A stretch of 64,000 nt of DNA from contig NC_087068.1 of NCBI RefSeq assembly GCF_963678635.1, forward strand, positions 6,787,907 through 6,851,906, given 5' to 3'. This DNA comes from Symsagittifera roscoffensis. Lineage: Eukaryota > Xenacoelomorpha > Acoela > Convolutidae. A program made the position numbers and the translations under genes. Below are positions 1-12,200 of this stretch, one piece after another. How positions within the stretch are numbered: the first letter of the stretch is position 1; every line of letters begins with the position of its first letter. The notes beneath the pieces were generated by a model, which did no database searches, was not told the origin of the DNA, and was given only the letters and a program-made list of their open reading frames with translations.

Positions 1-455
1 CCCCAATTAACAAAAAATATTCGACCAAGAAGCCATTTCTTAAATGCTCTTCTCTCGATCAGTCAACATAATTTTCAACATTTTCATAAACCTTTTAACA
101 ATACTTGAACTTTTATTTATATTTCTCTTTGATACTTTTGAAGCTTTTATAATAATTTTAATCATTTTTGCAATATTTTTTTAATTTTCTACTCCCTATT
201 TGAAATATATCTCCAGTTTTCCCAAGTCATTGATCATATTCACAGGTACGAAAACCCAAAATTTATTTAAATGATACGAACCATTTTTAGTAGAACAGAT
301 ATTTTTTACTATTTGTAATTTTTATAACATTTTTATCATCCCTAATATTGACAATATGCAAATGTATAAAGAAGGCAATCATAACATTCGCCTTAGCAAC
401 AATCCTTTTAATTCTTTTTCTTGAAGAATACTACAATAAACATAAATTTTTTCAC
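1..455. other. AT-rich sequence without a supported gene
   Basis: Very AT-rich sequence with long T runs. An in-frame TAA at 453-455 closes the frame that becomes the Ser/Pro-rich ORF downstream. The window edge cuts whatever lies upstream, so a 5' exon or promoter of the following block could be here, but I see no clear signal. Confidence 0.4.
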
Positions 456-1602
456 TAAAAGAAATCAATCAAAAAACCATCAAAAATTGCTAACCAGCAA
501 TCACACAGTCAGTCTTCACCGACATCATCCCAAGAAAACCCGAAAATTCCTACAACTACCCAAAACCCCCAAACATCTACACGAATTTCTTTCCAAGATA
601 ACCCACACACTTTTGAAGAACGACACGCTCGCTTATCTGAACCATTAGAACCACTTCAGCGACAGGCACCTCTAAGTGAACCAACATATAACTTGTACCC
701 AACACTACCACAAGAATTAAGTAGAATAAGAAATATTAGTCAAAACCAAAATACAGTTGAAATAAATAGACAAATTATACATCCACGACGAAATAGAAAT
801 TTTCAAACCCCTCGAGTTCATTTTGATATACCCCAATCCCCATCACCAACTACTCCGGAAAACCCAATTAGCATATCACCGGAAACCCCTACACTTCTTT
901 CACAACGTAGCACCTCAAGTATACCCTCAGATTACTTAGGTTCAACACCAACATCTGAACAAGTACGTGAAAATCCCTTTAACCCCCCAAACCAAACATC
1001 ACGACTACCATATTGGACAACACAATCATTCACACAAGGTGAACCAAATTTAATAAATGATCCAATAGATATTTCTACGGATACAATAACATCATCATCA
1101 CTACCAGAAACATTATCACTACCGTCAACACCATCAATAAGCCAGATTTCACCGACGCCTTTCCCTTTAAATTTTCCAAATAACCTCGACGCTAGATATC
1201 GAGAACAATCATCAACAAATATCCCTTTACGATTAGACTGGAACACATTCACAGCACCCCACCATTATTTGGACAACACCCAGAAAGTAACCGACTCCAC
1301 AACTGGGCACTTCATAGATTACAGTATAGACAAGACATTCACGAAGACATTCGTGACCATAACATCCAAATACTCCAACAAAATAGTCTACAATTAAAAT
1401 TTGAAATCACAGTTAAACTAAACAACATTGCTCAACATCCTTACCCATTAAACCCACCAAATATAACAGCTCAATCGCTACCACCACCATTTATAACAAC
1501 TGAAAGAATATATAAATACGACAGATATACCAAAAAGACAATTGGTTACATCACATTTTATAACCCGTACTCAGGATTATCATATACATGTATATTCTAA
1601 AA
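456..1602 (+). pseudogene. Ser/Thr/Pro/Gln-rich ORF upstream of the glycoprotein, with a probable frame change
   Basis: One frame is open from 456 to 1397 and is rich in Ser, Thr, Pro, Asn and Gln. No ATG is visible near its beginning (the first candidate is a TTG at 693), so it may start by splicing or have lost its start. From about 1260 a second frame becomes the more protein-like one and runs to a TAA at 1600-1602, overlapping the start of the next ORF by about 15 nt. This suggests a single coding region with a frame change near 1255-1265. Composition fits a disordered structural or phosphoprotein-like product. I recognise no domain and assign no function. The dense overlap with the glycoprotein suggests a compact viral or retroelement arrangement. 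Confidence 0.4.
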
Positions 1603-4116
1603 ATATTGATATTTCTCCAACTCCTTTTTCTAATAATCTCCGATCAGAACATAAATCCTTCTCCCCGCACAGGACCCCAAGACTTATTAGTAACACATTA
1701 CGATTGTGAAGAAAATGAACAAAAAACACTACACAAATATGCAATAAATCAAGTATCACAATGCGAAACGGAACCACAAGCTATAGAAACTACAAATGTA
1801 ATAGCGACACTATATTCAAAAGCCCGAGCAACAACAGTCATAGGATATAAATTTACAGCAACATTTTCCGAAAAGAAAGTACATTGTTCACAAGTTTCAA
1901 ACGGAAATGAAAACCGACTTGACCAAGAATCATTCTACCAAAGTAATATAGAACGACTTCTACATCTAAATCCCGATGATTGTAAAAACGAACTACTCAG
2001 ATTAAACATCACAAGAAATAACAACACCGACAGAAAAGTAGTACATTTTCAAGTCTTTGCCGATTCTGTACATCAAGCAGAACTTGAAAGATATCAAGGA
2101 CACATTAAACTAGATGAAAAAAACCCATACAACGGCGCACACGGAAGATTAACTTATGACATACACGATAAGCACTGGATACCACACATTGGTATAAATA
2201 ATCCATCAAACTGCAAAGCAGACACAAAAAATAAAGGATATCAAGAAATAATGTTTTTCGATTGGAAAATACAACTAGAAAAAATACAACTCACACGAGA
2301 TTTATCTGACAACACAATGATCTATCAAGGAATTAGACTACCTTGTAAAAACGATCAAGGTTATTGTGATCCTACAAAACGGACACAGGCAACAATTGTT
2401 TGGTCGAAGATACATGTACAACATTTCAAGTAGCAAAAATACACGCTCGAATGATAAAATTTCACGAAAAATATTTAATACAATCAATTCCATATGAACA
2501 AGTCAATCCATCACGAAAACAAAGTACTGATTTTCGAAATATCCATAATATAGAAAATAAATTAACACGTTTTCAAATATATCAAGAAACAGAACTCGCA
2601 TGCAAATACAGAAACCCACTTCACAAAACACAATATTCTGAAATATTAGTTGAATACGAAAAAGGTTTCGACATGACCACTGGAAAAATAAAAATAGACC
2701 CCTATGCCACAGGTCATCCTCTACACGAAGGAACATCATATATACCAGTTAACTTTCAAAAAAGTAATGGTCAACCTGGTGGACATCTAAAGCCACATGA
2801 CACCAGAAGCACACGTTTACAAGAACTATCACTAATGAAAAATTCTTATTTTGGTACTATCCACTGTGATATCCACTTAGATATGAAGTTAGACTACACG
2901 ATTAGTCGAATTTTTCAAGAGATGTCACTCTCCGAATTAGAAACACTTCACCAACTATGCGAATTAGAAAGGACACAAATCCTACAATCACTTGCACTAG
3001 CAGTATTAAAAATACCCTACGCAGGATATTTACTATCAGGAAATAGATCAAACTTTCTAGAATACGAAGGAAACATCTTATGGTTTTATACTTGTACCAA
3101 AAAAGTATCACCACTATGTTTTTGAAGATAAAAGATGCTATAAACGAATCCCTATCTTTTATAAAAATAAAGTACATTTTGTTGACACACTTTCAGGACG
3201 AACATATTTTTGGGATGCCGCAGTCCCATGTGGATCAGAGAATAGCCACAAAGTAGTACAATTGAACCCTGATGAAGATAAATAATATCTTCTTACCCCA
3301 TACCCCACATTAATGCAATCACTCAAAAAATTTTCACCAGAAAGCATTCGCGCTATCGCTCGAAACCCAAATATAGACTTACAATCAATAGGAATCTATT
3401 CAAAATCAGATATTCAACATCACATTAGAACACAACAATTCCAAGAATTATTAACACAAATGGACACTATACAAAGACAATCAATTGACCAAAACTTAAG
3501 CAAACTTGCCGAAACCGCAGGATTTGCAGATATCTATACACAAGATTATAGCGGATATTTTAAAGACATTAAAGACTATATATATCTAAATGGTGAAAAA
3601 TACAGACCACAAGATATTTCACCCATAAATATTTTTAGCTTTGTTACACTAAAAAATGAAATCCTCGATTTTCTAGGATGGCCCTATTACATCTTAGAAA
3701 AATTAACTATCTTATACGCAATGTTTAACTTTATAAGATTTCTTTTTTCACTTTTAAAAGGAATCTACAACACATGTGCTATACACACACAAGTAAATAG
3801 ACAAGCAAATGTAGCACGCATACTATTTGCAGGATTTTTTGGAATTTTTTCATCATCAATTAACAAAATTCTTCTAGACGCACAAATCAAAGAATATAAT
3901 ACAAAAATAGCAACAACACAGAACACGTACAACGAAGAACATAATAACATAGAAGTAACGCCTACAGCACTACAGCTGCCACCCCTACCACATAACCATC
4001 CATTATCCTTAGTCCCACGTAATTTCCGAAACCTAGCAATAACACATAACCCAAATTTTAGACCAAACATATCGCAAAGTCCCATACAACATAATGACAC
4101 ATCAATCACAAGATGA
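1588..4116 (+). pseudogene. Chuvirus-type class III fusion glycoprotein (env-like), broken
   Basis: The first segment (1588-2433) starts with ATG and a hydrophobic signal peptide (MYILKILIFLQLLFLI). Cys-rich ectodomain sequence follows, including a TIVW motif shortly before a Cys. A second segment in another frame (about 2400-3125) has a helical stretch with a Leu/Glu-rich segment around ETLHQLCELERTQ, then a GYLLSGNRSNF motif and WFYTC. A third segment (about 3115-4116, the first frame again) has RIPIFY followed by a Val-Asp motif. It has an in-frame TAA at 3283-3285 and ends with long hydrophobic segments around 3680-3860 that fit a membrane anchor and a cytoplasmic tail. This order matches glycoproteins of chuviruses and of some BEL/Pao-type retroelements, recognised by pattern only. 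Two frame changes and one stop make this copy inactive as read. Assembly error is an alternative for any one of them. Confidence 0.55.
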
Positions 4117-4198
4117 TAATACATATGAAAAAATTATAGAACAACCCCATACCACCGCTTTTCAGTCTCAAAATAATAATTTTTTTAGCCCACGATGA
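4094..4198 (+). CDS. Short ORF bridging the glycoprotein and the downstream ORF
   Basis: A 34-codon polar ORF begins inside the end of the glycoprotein reading frame and ends with a TGA that overlaps the ATG at 4195 (an ATGA overlap). It could be the true amino-terminal part of the downstream protein, displaced by a frame change, or a small accessory peptide. It is too short to classify. Confidence 0.25.
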   Translation: MTHQSQDDNTYEKIIEQPHTTAFQSQNNNFFSPR

Positions 4199-5987
4199 GC
4201 CGACAACTTGGATCCCTACACCGCTCAAATTCCCATCCAACCAACCTCAACACTCCAATCACAATAATCCCACTTTTTGCTTTCCCGCCACCCAATTTTC
4301 CAACTAGTAATATAACATCAAGCATGAATTCGGATACTAATTCAGATATTTCAGTTTTATACTCCATTTCACAACTCAACAACCCTAATATAGAAACCCC
4401 TGACGAATTTGCAGACTCCGAACCATCTCCATCCAATAATTTTCAAACCAACTCCTCAGTTTTTTCAAAGCCCCCTTTTCAACCAATCCCACCAAATAAT
4501 CCACTCCCGCCCATTTCTACTCCCTCTTATGCTTCACAAGTAACCCCAACCTATTCTCCATTTCATTCCGACCGATCATCTAATTCTCCCGATACTCCCC
4601 AAATCTCCCAAGAACTTGATACCTTTATCACCCTACAACAACAGCTAATACACCCTAACACCCTCACAATCAATCAAATTCTATCCACAATAGAATCCTC
4701 AAACCCACCTACTCCTACACCCTCCTCAGACTATACTGCATCATTAGCACAATCATCAACATCCACCGAATCATTAACTAGCACTAACCGAGCTTATAGC
4801 ACTTTTAAAAGAAAATTCCCAAACCATCCATTCCCGACCAAACCAGGAACAGCCCGCGAATACATTAATCATCCACACCACACCAACACCAAAGATTTTC
4901 TAGCAATCACCTTACCTTCATTTCCACAATATACTTTAAACACACCTAACGACACACGTAGTTTTGTAGATGAACATGTTTTAATGCCTACACTTCATTG
5001 GACAACATATTATCATTTTACTAATCCCCTTTGCCTGCCACTATCTAATACTCATAGCGATATAGAGAAGAATAAAGATATGCTATATAGACTCACCGCA
5101 ACACTAACACCTAGACAATTTACTTATATAGGATATAAAAAATCACTAAAAACATTCACTGCACCCCGAGCTAACGAATTTACACTAGAATATTACGACC
5201 ACAATATCATCCGAGCTAATCAAGACCAATTTTTAGATGACGACCGCTTCGCTAACCCACAACTAACAGAAAAATCAAAACATCATACGTATTCACACTC
5301 AATATTTTTGATAGAAAATATGATCACATCATTTCTGAAGCACTAACTGATATGCAAGCTTACGAAAGTTTTAAAGAAAAATTTCAATTATTTTCACTAA
5401 CCTTTCACTTCCTTGCACCACATGAACGCGATTTGCACTGTTTACATGACATTATGCTACGCACTAAACAAACTCACACATATACATATTATCGCTTCAT
5501 ACAAAATCATTTTGATCTACATACTCCATCAAGACAACCACACCATCGTTTTCAGTTTCTTAACTCGAAGTACACTCCACCATTTTCTCTAAATTTCACC
5601 TATTGCATCAAAGACACTAACCTCCACGGCATCCTCCGCAATTATGACCCAATAACACAAATGTATATATTTTGTCCCATCACGAAGACCTTTAATGCTG
5701 AAGAATCCAGACCCTTCCTTATCCCACATGAATTTATCCAACCTATAGAAATCCCTATATTAGAATTTATTCATAATACTAAATACAATCACAAAATATA
5801 TAATCTCATTCAAAACACACCTTATGAGTTTGCAGTCGGCACCGAAGAACTAAAAACTATTAAAGCACTTCAATTGCTTTGGCCACTGCTTCAAACTAAA
5901 AACATCATTCGCATACTAGCAAAGTTACTAACAAATTCCGACATGATACACGACATCTTCCCCCACGGTTTTTTCCCAGACGATTAA
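4195..5987 (+). pseudogene. Unknown protein with a Ser/Pro-rich N-terminal half; one frame change near 5304
   Basis: The first part (4195-5346, 383 codons) has about 200 residues rich in Ser, Pro, Thr and Asn, followed by a more globular, aromatic-rich region. The sensible reading changes frame at a T run near 5300-5306 and continues to a TAA at 5985-5987. The second part contains Tyr/Phe/His-rich sequence and hydrophobic helices near its end. Total length is about 597 codons. The ORF directly follows the glycoprotein on the same strand with similar AT-rich codon use, so both probably come from one virus or retroelement. I do not recognise a family. Possibilities are a nucleocapsid- or gag-like protein, but there is no zinc knuckle and no polymerase nearby. 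Confidence 0.4.
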
Positions 5988-6075
5988 CAGGTAAGTATAA
6001 TTTCAAATATTCTTTACTAATAAATTTAAATTAATACTAACCATTCTTTACTCATGTTTCTTTTAGCTTTTTAGT
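5988..6075 (+). promoter_or_regulatory. Candidate splice donor and acceptor just after the unknown ORF
   Basis: Directly after the stop codon the sequence reads CAG|GTAAGTAT, a near-perfect 5' splice site. About 70 nt later comes a pyrimidine-rich TTTCTTTTAG acceptor, followed by a second TTTTTAG. It resembles a 3'-UTR intron or a spliced subgenomic message junction. Sequence pattern only. Confidence 0.35.
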
Positions 6076-7700
6076 CTTCATACCACGATCATCTGCAAAA
6101 AACAGAAAAGAAAAATGAAAAAATAAAAAATTATTCTAAACTTCATTAATATTTTCACAAAATAATCTGATAAAATTTATACCAAATGTAGTAAATTAAT
6201 TTATAAATTATTCCCCCATAAAGCAGTAAATTTAAATATGATGAAAATTTATAACTTAAAATTTCCCCCAAAAACTAGCAGTAAAATTGAAATTCTATGT
6301 AATAAATTTAAAAAATAAAAAAGCAGTACTAACCTTTTGATATTTTCATTCACTCGCACAAGAATTCTATCCAAACTCGCACAGCTCGCCCACGAAGAAT
6401 TGTTTAAATAATGAATTTCAGTTTCAAGTTTTCACACTCAACAACTCTAACACACGATAACAAGTTTCAAACTTTCCTTTAACCCGGTTGGAAAGGAATT
6501 ATATACTAAAACAAACTAACCAACGCAGCTTACTAAACAACACAAATCATAAAATAACAGTATGACTAAGAAAAGAAAACCAACGGTACCCAAACCGGAT
6601 TAACCCAGTTCAAAACTGGATAATTTATTGTTTTGAAGACTATTATAAAGTCTAAGAAAGAAATAATAAAACACAAAAAAGTCGAAAGACAAACCCATAA
6701 CAAAAACAATTTGATTTTTGAGAAAAGGACACAACCAAAGGAACATAAGAAAGACCAACATAAACCCAACATAAAACGTTATCACATAACAGGACCTCTC
6801 AAAGAAACCGCACGAAATCATACTCCCACTCCTGGCCTAACCCACCAGAGAGGACGTCCTGAGCATGCTCTATAGCCGGCCTAACCCACCGTGCTACATC
6901 CACGCTTTGTGACCACACTTCTATTTTTAATAAGAGGTACTCAAGGGTGAGTAACTCTTCAAAATAACCGAACTAAAACAAAATGCTTTTGTGAAAACAA
7001 CTAACTAAATTCATAATTAAAAAACTGAACTAATAAAAATTTTATACAATGTAAATTATACCTTGCAGTATATAGATCAGCACACAACAAAAAATACGAA
7101 CATCCAAAGACAAAATGACCCCACTACACTCGAACAAGAATGGCTAACCACAACCGATATGCCGTCCACAATCACAACTCAAAGGATTTAGAGTACGACT
7201 TGACTTCGCAGAAAAGGACTTCATTGAACTAGACCAATGACCACCTCGATGTTCAAGTATACGTACAGATCCGAGTTACAAGGCATCCCCTCTACGCACA
7301 ATCTCCACGCCATTCCCAGAAGAGGTTGAACACAAAAAAAGTTCTCTACATAATACAGAAAAACCCGTCATAGCAAACCATTTTGAAATCAGATTGATTT
7401 CGTTGGGAAACACAGTCGTTGTCACAAGAAGACACAACGATTAATGCCCCAAACTCCAGCGTCCTGGAACTTCTCTAACAAGAGGAACCGGACAAGAATA
7501 CGATGTTCGCCCAATACCAACGTTCATCATCCATCCTTTGAATTGCAGAAAGATAATTCTAAAAAACTCTGTAAAACCCGGATGGGTGGAACCTGATACA
7601 AACTACATTTTATGATTGGATAAATTAGATATTTTACCACTGTAAAGTATTTAATATTAACCGATCATGATCCATCTAACTAACAACCCACTTATTTGTA
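6076..7700. other. A-rich non-coding sequence
   Basis: No convincing ORF on either strand. A 13-bp phrase (GGCCTAACCCACC) occurs twice, near 6834 and 6878. Short open frames here have low-complexity Lys/Asn-rich translations and no start or splice context. No LTR pair could be matched to the viral-like block on its left. Confidence 0.4.
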
Positions 7701-7701
7701 A

Positions 7702-7729
7702 GTGCTGAAATTACTTGTAATTTCAGCAC
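7702..7729. repeat. Perfect 13-bp inverted repeat with a 2-nt loop
   Basis: GTGCTGAAATTAC, a TT spacer, then its exact reverse complement. It could be a hairpin, the tip of a small palindromic element, or chance in AT-rich DNA. Confidence 0.7.
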
Positions 7730-7910
7730 CAGAGATTTGAATTTAACTTAGAAATTAGTTGCCTCTCCAAGAGAACTTCAGTAGCCGCAACAAACCAGTA
7801 TACCCTAGATCTATTGAGCCTAGCAGAGACTAGTTAAACACCCTGAGACTAGAAAGTATAAGAGTAAGATTAGGATCGGTATTAGACTAAGAAATTGCAC
7901 GAATCTATCC

Positions 7911-7966
7911 GGCCGAAAATAAGATAGCGTGACGAGCAGGCCGAAAATAAGATAGCGTGACGAGCA
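7911..7966. repeat. Two exact 28-bp tandem repeat units
   Basis: A 28-bp unit starting GGCCGAAAATAAG and ending GACGAGCA occurs twice with no mismatch (7911-7938 and 7939-7966). It lies in non-coding sequence left of the large duplication. Confidence 0.9.
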
Positions 7967-8450
7967 GACGGTGTACCCTATCCGAAATTACTCTATGAGT
8001 TAACCACATCGGTCCTAACTCAAAACATTGACATTTATCTAATGCTTGACAAAATAACAGATTTGACCGAAAGACATAAGAGCTGAACAAAATGACGAAG
8101 CGATTCACTTATTTTAAACAAGTTGTTCACATGAAAATAGTCAATGGATCGATTTGATAACGCTTGTTAATCACATGCGTAATCAAACTAACTAACCTAA
8201 ATTGGAAAAAAGAGTCTAAAAATAATTTAACTAGATGGGAAATCTGAAAAATGAATTCATTTCGAAATTGTTGAGCATCAATGGCTTTCCCTTCAAATTT
8301 TATTGAATTTACAAATGAATCTAAAATATAAAAACTTAGCATGAACCATTTTACCTCGTTTATAATTTCTAATATTTGCCAATCTTTTAGCAAGTTGCTA
8401 ACGGGGAAAAATCTTGTACCCGATAATAATACCCTTGCTAATCGCAAGTG
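7967..8450. other. Non-coding flank of the tandem duplication
   Basis: AT-rich sequence. A minus-strand open frame of 106 codons (8127-8447) has a helical, hydrophobic translation, but I see no splice site or homology that would support it as an exon. Confidence 0.3.
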
Positions 8451-8654
8451 TTAACCACGATAGCCGGCTACTGTGCAAGAAGCACAGCAGGTTCAGACCA
8501 AAGTCATTTCAAAAGAAAAATTTTAAAAAATGAAGGAAAAAAATTTATATAAAACAAACGTTTTTGCACGAGAGGCTAAGGAGAACATAAAAAAAGCAGC
8601 TTCATGAAGTGAAATAAAAAAGAGAAATCAGCTTCGAATTAGTAAAATTTACTA

Positions 8655-8728
8655 CGTATCGGATTCGAGCCTGCGACCTCCAGATTCGGAGCCTCACACT
8701 CTGCCCTCTCGGCCACGAACGCTTAACA
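8655..8728 (-). repeat. tRNA-like sequence (SINE head or tRNA pseudogene), left copy
   Basis: The minus strand carries a box-A-like TGGCCGAGAGG, a CTCC...GGAG anticodon-like stem, and a box-B-like GGCTCGAATCC. The acceptor stem pairs poorly and the anticodon loop is 6 nt, so this is a degenerate tRNA or a tRNA-derived SINE head, not a good functional tRNA. Confidence 0.5.
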
Positions 8729-10321
8729 ATCGTCAAACACTAGTCACAAATAAAGCAGCTACATATGCTAATAAATTGCCAATGCTACGCAGCAAAAGGG
8801 GCACCAAACTCAAATATACAAAATTTTGCATGTTATAATTTGGAATATAACAATCTGAAAAAACCCACACGAACTTTGCAATTAAAAGATTGGAAAAGTT
8901 AAAGCCACATTCTGTATAAACTACGCATTTCACAAACTTGCGAAATACATTGAATAAGAAAAATTCTGAAATCCAGTTCTTATTAGTGTTGTTTTTTTTT
9001 AAACAAATAGCTTTTTTTGGTTCATATGAAGATTTAAAAAGGCATCAACTGTGTTAACTTATTAGTATTGGAATTTCAAAGCACATACTATTAAAAAGCC
9101 GTACGCTGCCACTAAAAAGGGAACCAATATTTGCGACTTAGTTTAGAAAAAAATTAGTCGCACTCTAAAGTTCGTTTGTTTAAATATTTTAAATTACTGT
9201 AATTTTATTTCGAGAAAGGGTGATTGAATTAGATTCAAAAATGCAAGTTGAATTAGATTACAACAATGCTAGGAAACGCTGTAATAGCAGACAAAATAAG
9301 GTTACAACAGTAGCAAAATATTTGTGAGATATACTCAAAGGGATAGCTGAGCTACTCGCACCACTTTTAAGACACTGAAGAGCTAACAAAAAGGACTTCG
9401 AAGGATGTTACCCTTAAAAAATAACTAGAAAATCGAAAAAAAAAGAAATGTTTTTGTCCGAGCATTGAAAATGGGGAGGAACTTTGGATTCGGGTTTGCT
9501 TTCATTTTTTTCCACGCAAAAACAGCTACCACAAATAATCGACGAACAAAGTTGAGTAATATATCATATTAAAGCCCCTTCAGTCGTGATTTGAACATTT
9601 AAAAATTTCTAACAAAATTTTAGTGTCGAGAAAAACCGGTTTGAAATGTTTGAGCTTTGGTCTGATTTCGAGCTAATTAGTATGATAGTTAGTAATTACA
9701 ATAGCTCATTTGAGTTTAATTTAAGCCGTGAAAACTTAGTTTAATCTGGTAAAGGTAGTTTTTAGCGCAATTTCGGAAATCAAAAATTTGAAATTTCAAA
9801 AAATTTCCGCAAAAAATTTAGATATTTTTTTCAAGTTTTTTTTTCGTTTTTTGAGTCATTTTTCTTCAAAAACTGTTTTCCAGAATTATTTACTATGACT
9901 CTCAAATATGCCTAAATTCTTTTTTTTTTCGTGCAGATATTTTCATCACAACGCGCAGAAAAAAAACGACACCTATTTGAGAAAACATTTAAGTAATTTT
10001 TAAGACTGTGGTCGGAGCAGTCTGTGCTACTTGTACAGTAACTGGCTATCCTTGTTCATGTTTATACTTACTGAAGTTTTTAGAGATAAGTCTAAATGTG
10101 TTTATAGTAAGCAGTCGAACAATGGGCCAGTCTTCTCAATTTCCTAAATGATATCGGTAATTTGTAAGAAACAAAATAGTAGGTAAATAAGCCGACGGAT
10201 TGAAATCCGACAGCCGAAAAACTGAAACTCAATCGATATGTTTCGGCAAATTCTAATCGACAAAAAACGTACTGCCACAATAGTATCCACGAGTGATATA
10301 TATGTACTGAATATCAGGTGG

Positions 10322-10445
10322 TATTTAACATTCGGAAACTAAACAGAGAGCCTAATCAACAACCAACATAAAGCAGAAACTTATAATTCGGAAACTAGAC
10401 AGAGAGCCTAATCAACAACATAAAGCAGAAACTTATAACTTAAAG
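10322..10445. repeat. Two-unit tandem repeat of about 58 bp
   Basis: A unit beginning ATTCGGAAACTA and containing ACAGAGAGCCTAATCAACAA and CATAAAGCAGAAACTTATAA occurs twice in a row with small differences, followed by a partial third AAAGCAGAAA. It is copied in the right duplicate near 18745-18870. Confidence 0.75.
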
Positions 10446-11026
10446 CAGAAAATCAAAATTTATACATATAATTAGATCTATCGAAAACTTGCCCAGATTA
10501 TAGAATGCGAAATTGGTCCGGATGAAAATTTACCTAGCGATAACCAAGTCGAAAAAATAAGATTTGAAGCTAATAAAAAGTTAAAGTCCACCTCTCCCTC
10601 AAAAAAACCCACGCACACTGAAAACTTTTCAAACGCCGCAATCTGAGGCCACTAAGTCAATATAAAATAGGCCAAAACCAATTAAAACGAAAAAGAAAAA
10701 AACATAAAATTAAATTTGAACGAATCGAGTTGGTAAAATTACAACCAACATAAAATGCAAATTTCAACAACGACGGATATTTGAAATTCTAACCTTTTAA
10801 AAAATTGGATATGGCTAGAGCATCCTGTTTACTGAAAGCATAAACTTTGCAATAAAATAGGCAACTTTAATTGGAAAAAATTGACTGATCAATGACCATT
10901 TTTAAAAACAACATGATGAAAATGATGGTTTGTTACACATTCATGTCGAGGCCCAATTTGCCGTCTGTTCACCAATTTAATTTGAATTGAAATTAAAAAG
11001 AATGCAAATGTGAAAACGCAAAAAAT

Positions 11027-11480
11027 ATAGCCAACAGACAGTTAGAAAAGAATCAATGAACGCAAAGAAACAAAAAAAACTGACTTAGTTTTTGAAAAAG
11101 CGTCAAGTTGCAAACTTCTCAGACAAAATGTACGGCTTTAAAGCTCTTTGAATTCCAAGAACAGTTTATGACACATTTTTTGATAAAATCAACGCAATTT
11201 GAGGAAACTCGATCAATATGTAAAATTTTTATTTCGCTGGAAAATCTGATTATTAAATTCCATTTTGGAAATTAAAATTCGATCACGTTTTTTGTGATTT
11301 TTACACTTTTGCTGCTCGATAGTGGAGTTTGCCTTCCTTTTAACAAGGAAAAAAAAACAAATTTGAGCATGAACGAGTTTTTCCTGAAAAACCAACAAAC
11401 AAAAATAATCACCAAGAGGTATATAAAAGTCTTCACTACCTTCATCGATTTAAAAAATAAATTGAGCGTGATGAAAATTT
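11027..11480. repeat. Dispersed intronic repeat family, member 1 (left copy)
   Basis: It begins ATAGCCAACAGACAGTT, followed by GAATCAATGAACGCAA. It contains TTAAAGCTCTTTGAATT, a GTGATTTTTACACTTTTGCT block and a TTTGCCTTC block. It aligns along its length with the member at 15476-15930 and partly with 11994-12200. No terminal repeats were recognised, so its class is unknown. Confidence 0.6.
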
Positions 11481-11737
11481 AAGACATTCCTGAAAACCGC
11501 ACGACCTAAGTTAGTGTCGACACTTCGTTTCCTTGTCATTTAAAAAACACCAGTTTATAAATTTTAGGTGTTTTTCTCTGGATAAAACAAGCTATCTTAT
11601 CGAAAAACTCTTTTCGTAACAAAATTAACTTCTATTCTAGCAAAAATAGATATATTTGGAAGATGAATCAACGAACAGAGAAACTGACAAAACATAGGCC
11701 GTTTCGGCATAATAATGACACCATTCCTTGCCAATAT

Positions 11738-11955
11738 TCATTTCTTGTTGCCTCTCTTTCTCTGCTGGCGATTTTGTTTCTTGCTCTTTCCCTGGAATAG
11801 GGCCACGTGTCTGGGGTGAACTTGGATGAGGGATGATTTGCGGATAATTTCTGCCGTGGAGTCTGAGGAGAAGATCTGAGTGACTTTTTCCTTGTCAATA
11901 GGAAACATCTTCAAAATACTCTCGCAACAGCACTGTTGAAGCTTTCTTGATAGCA
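11738..11955 (-). pseudogene. Exon D1: C-terminal exon, left duplicate copy
   Basis: Copy of exon D at 20160-20377 with the same acceptor (ATTTACAG) and the same TGA end. It encodes the same 72-residue Lys/Arg/Gln-rich C-terminus (ending RKRGNKK). The exon itself is intact. It is called a pseudogene because two upstream exons of this copy (B1 and C1) are disrupted and this copy has no first exons of its own. Confidence 0.6.
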
Positions 11956-11993
11956 CTGTAAATAAAACATCAAAATTTGAACATCATATCGGA

Positions 11994-12200
11994 CACAGAG
12001 CCAACAGACGATTAAAAACGGATCCATGAAAACCGAAAAAAAAACGACTGCTTAATCAAGAAATGTTTTTTTTTTAATATTTGGCCTGAAAGCTCTAAGA
12101 TTGACACTTTAATGATAAACAAACCAACCCAATTTGAAAACTCAGCAGGTAATTCTTTAATATTCCGCTGGTAAATGAGAAACTGGATTTCTTTAACTTT
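11994..12200. repeat. Dispersed intronic repeat family, partial member 2 (left copy)
   Basis: Starts AGAGCCAACAGACG, then GGATCCATGAA, AAAGCTCTAAG and ATTCCGCTGGTAAAT, matching the same consensus as 11027-11480 but more diverged and shorter. Copied in the right duplicate near 20416-20620. Confidence 0.5.

Noticed and set aside
932-1252. Minus-strand ORF of 106 codons
   Set aside because: Antisense to the Ser/Thr/Pro-rich frame on the plus strand, with no independent support.
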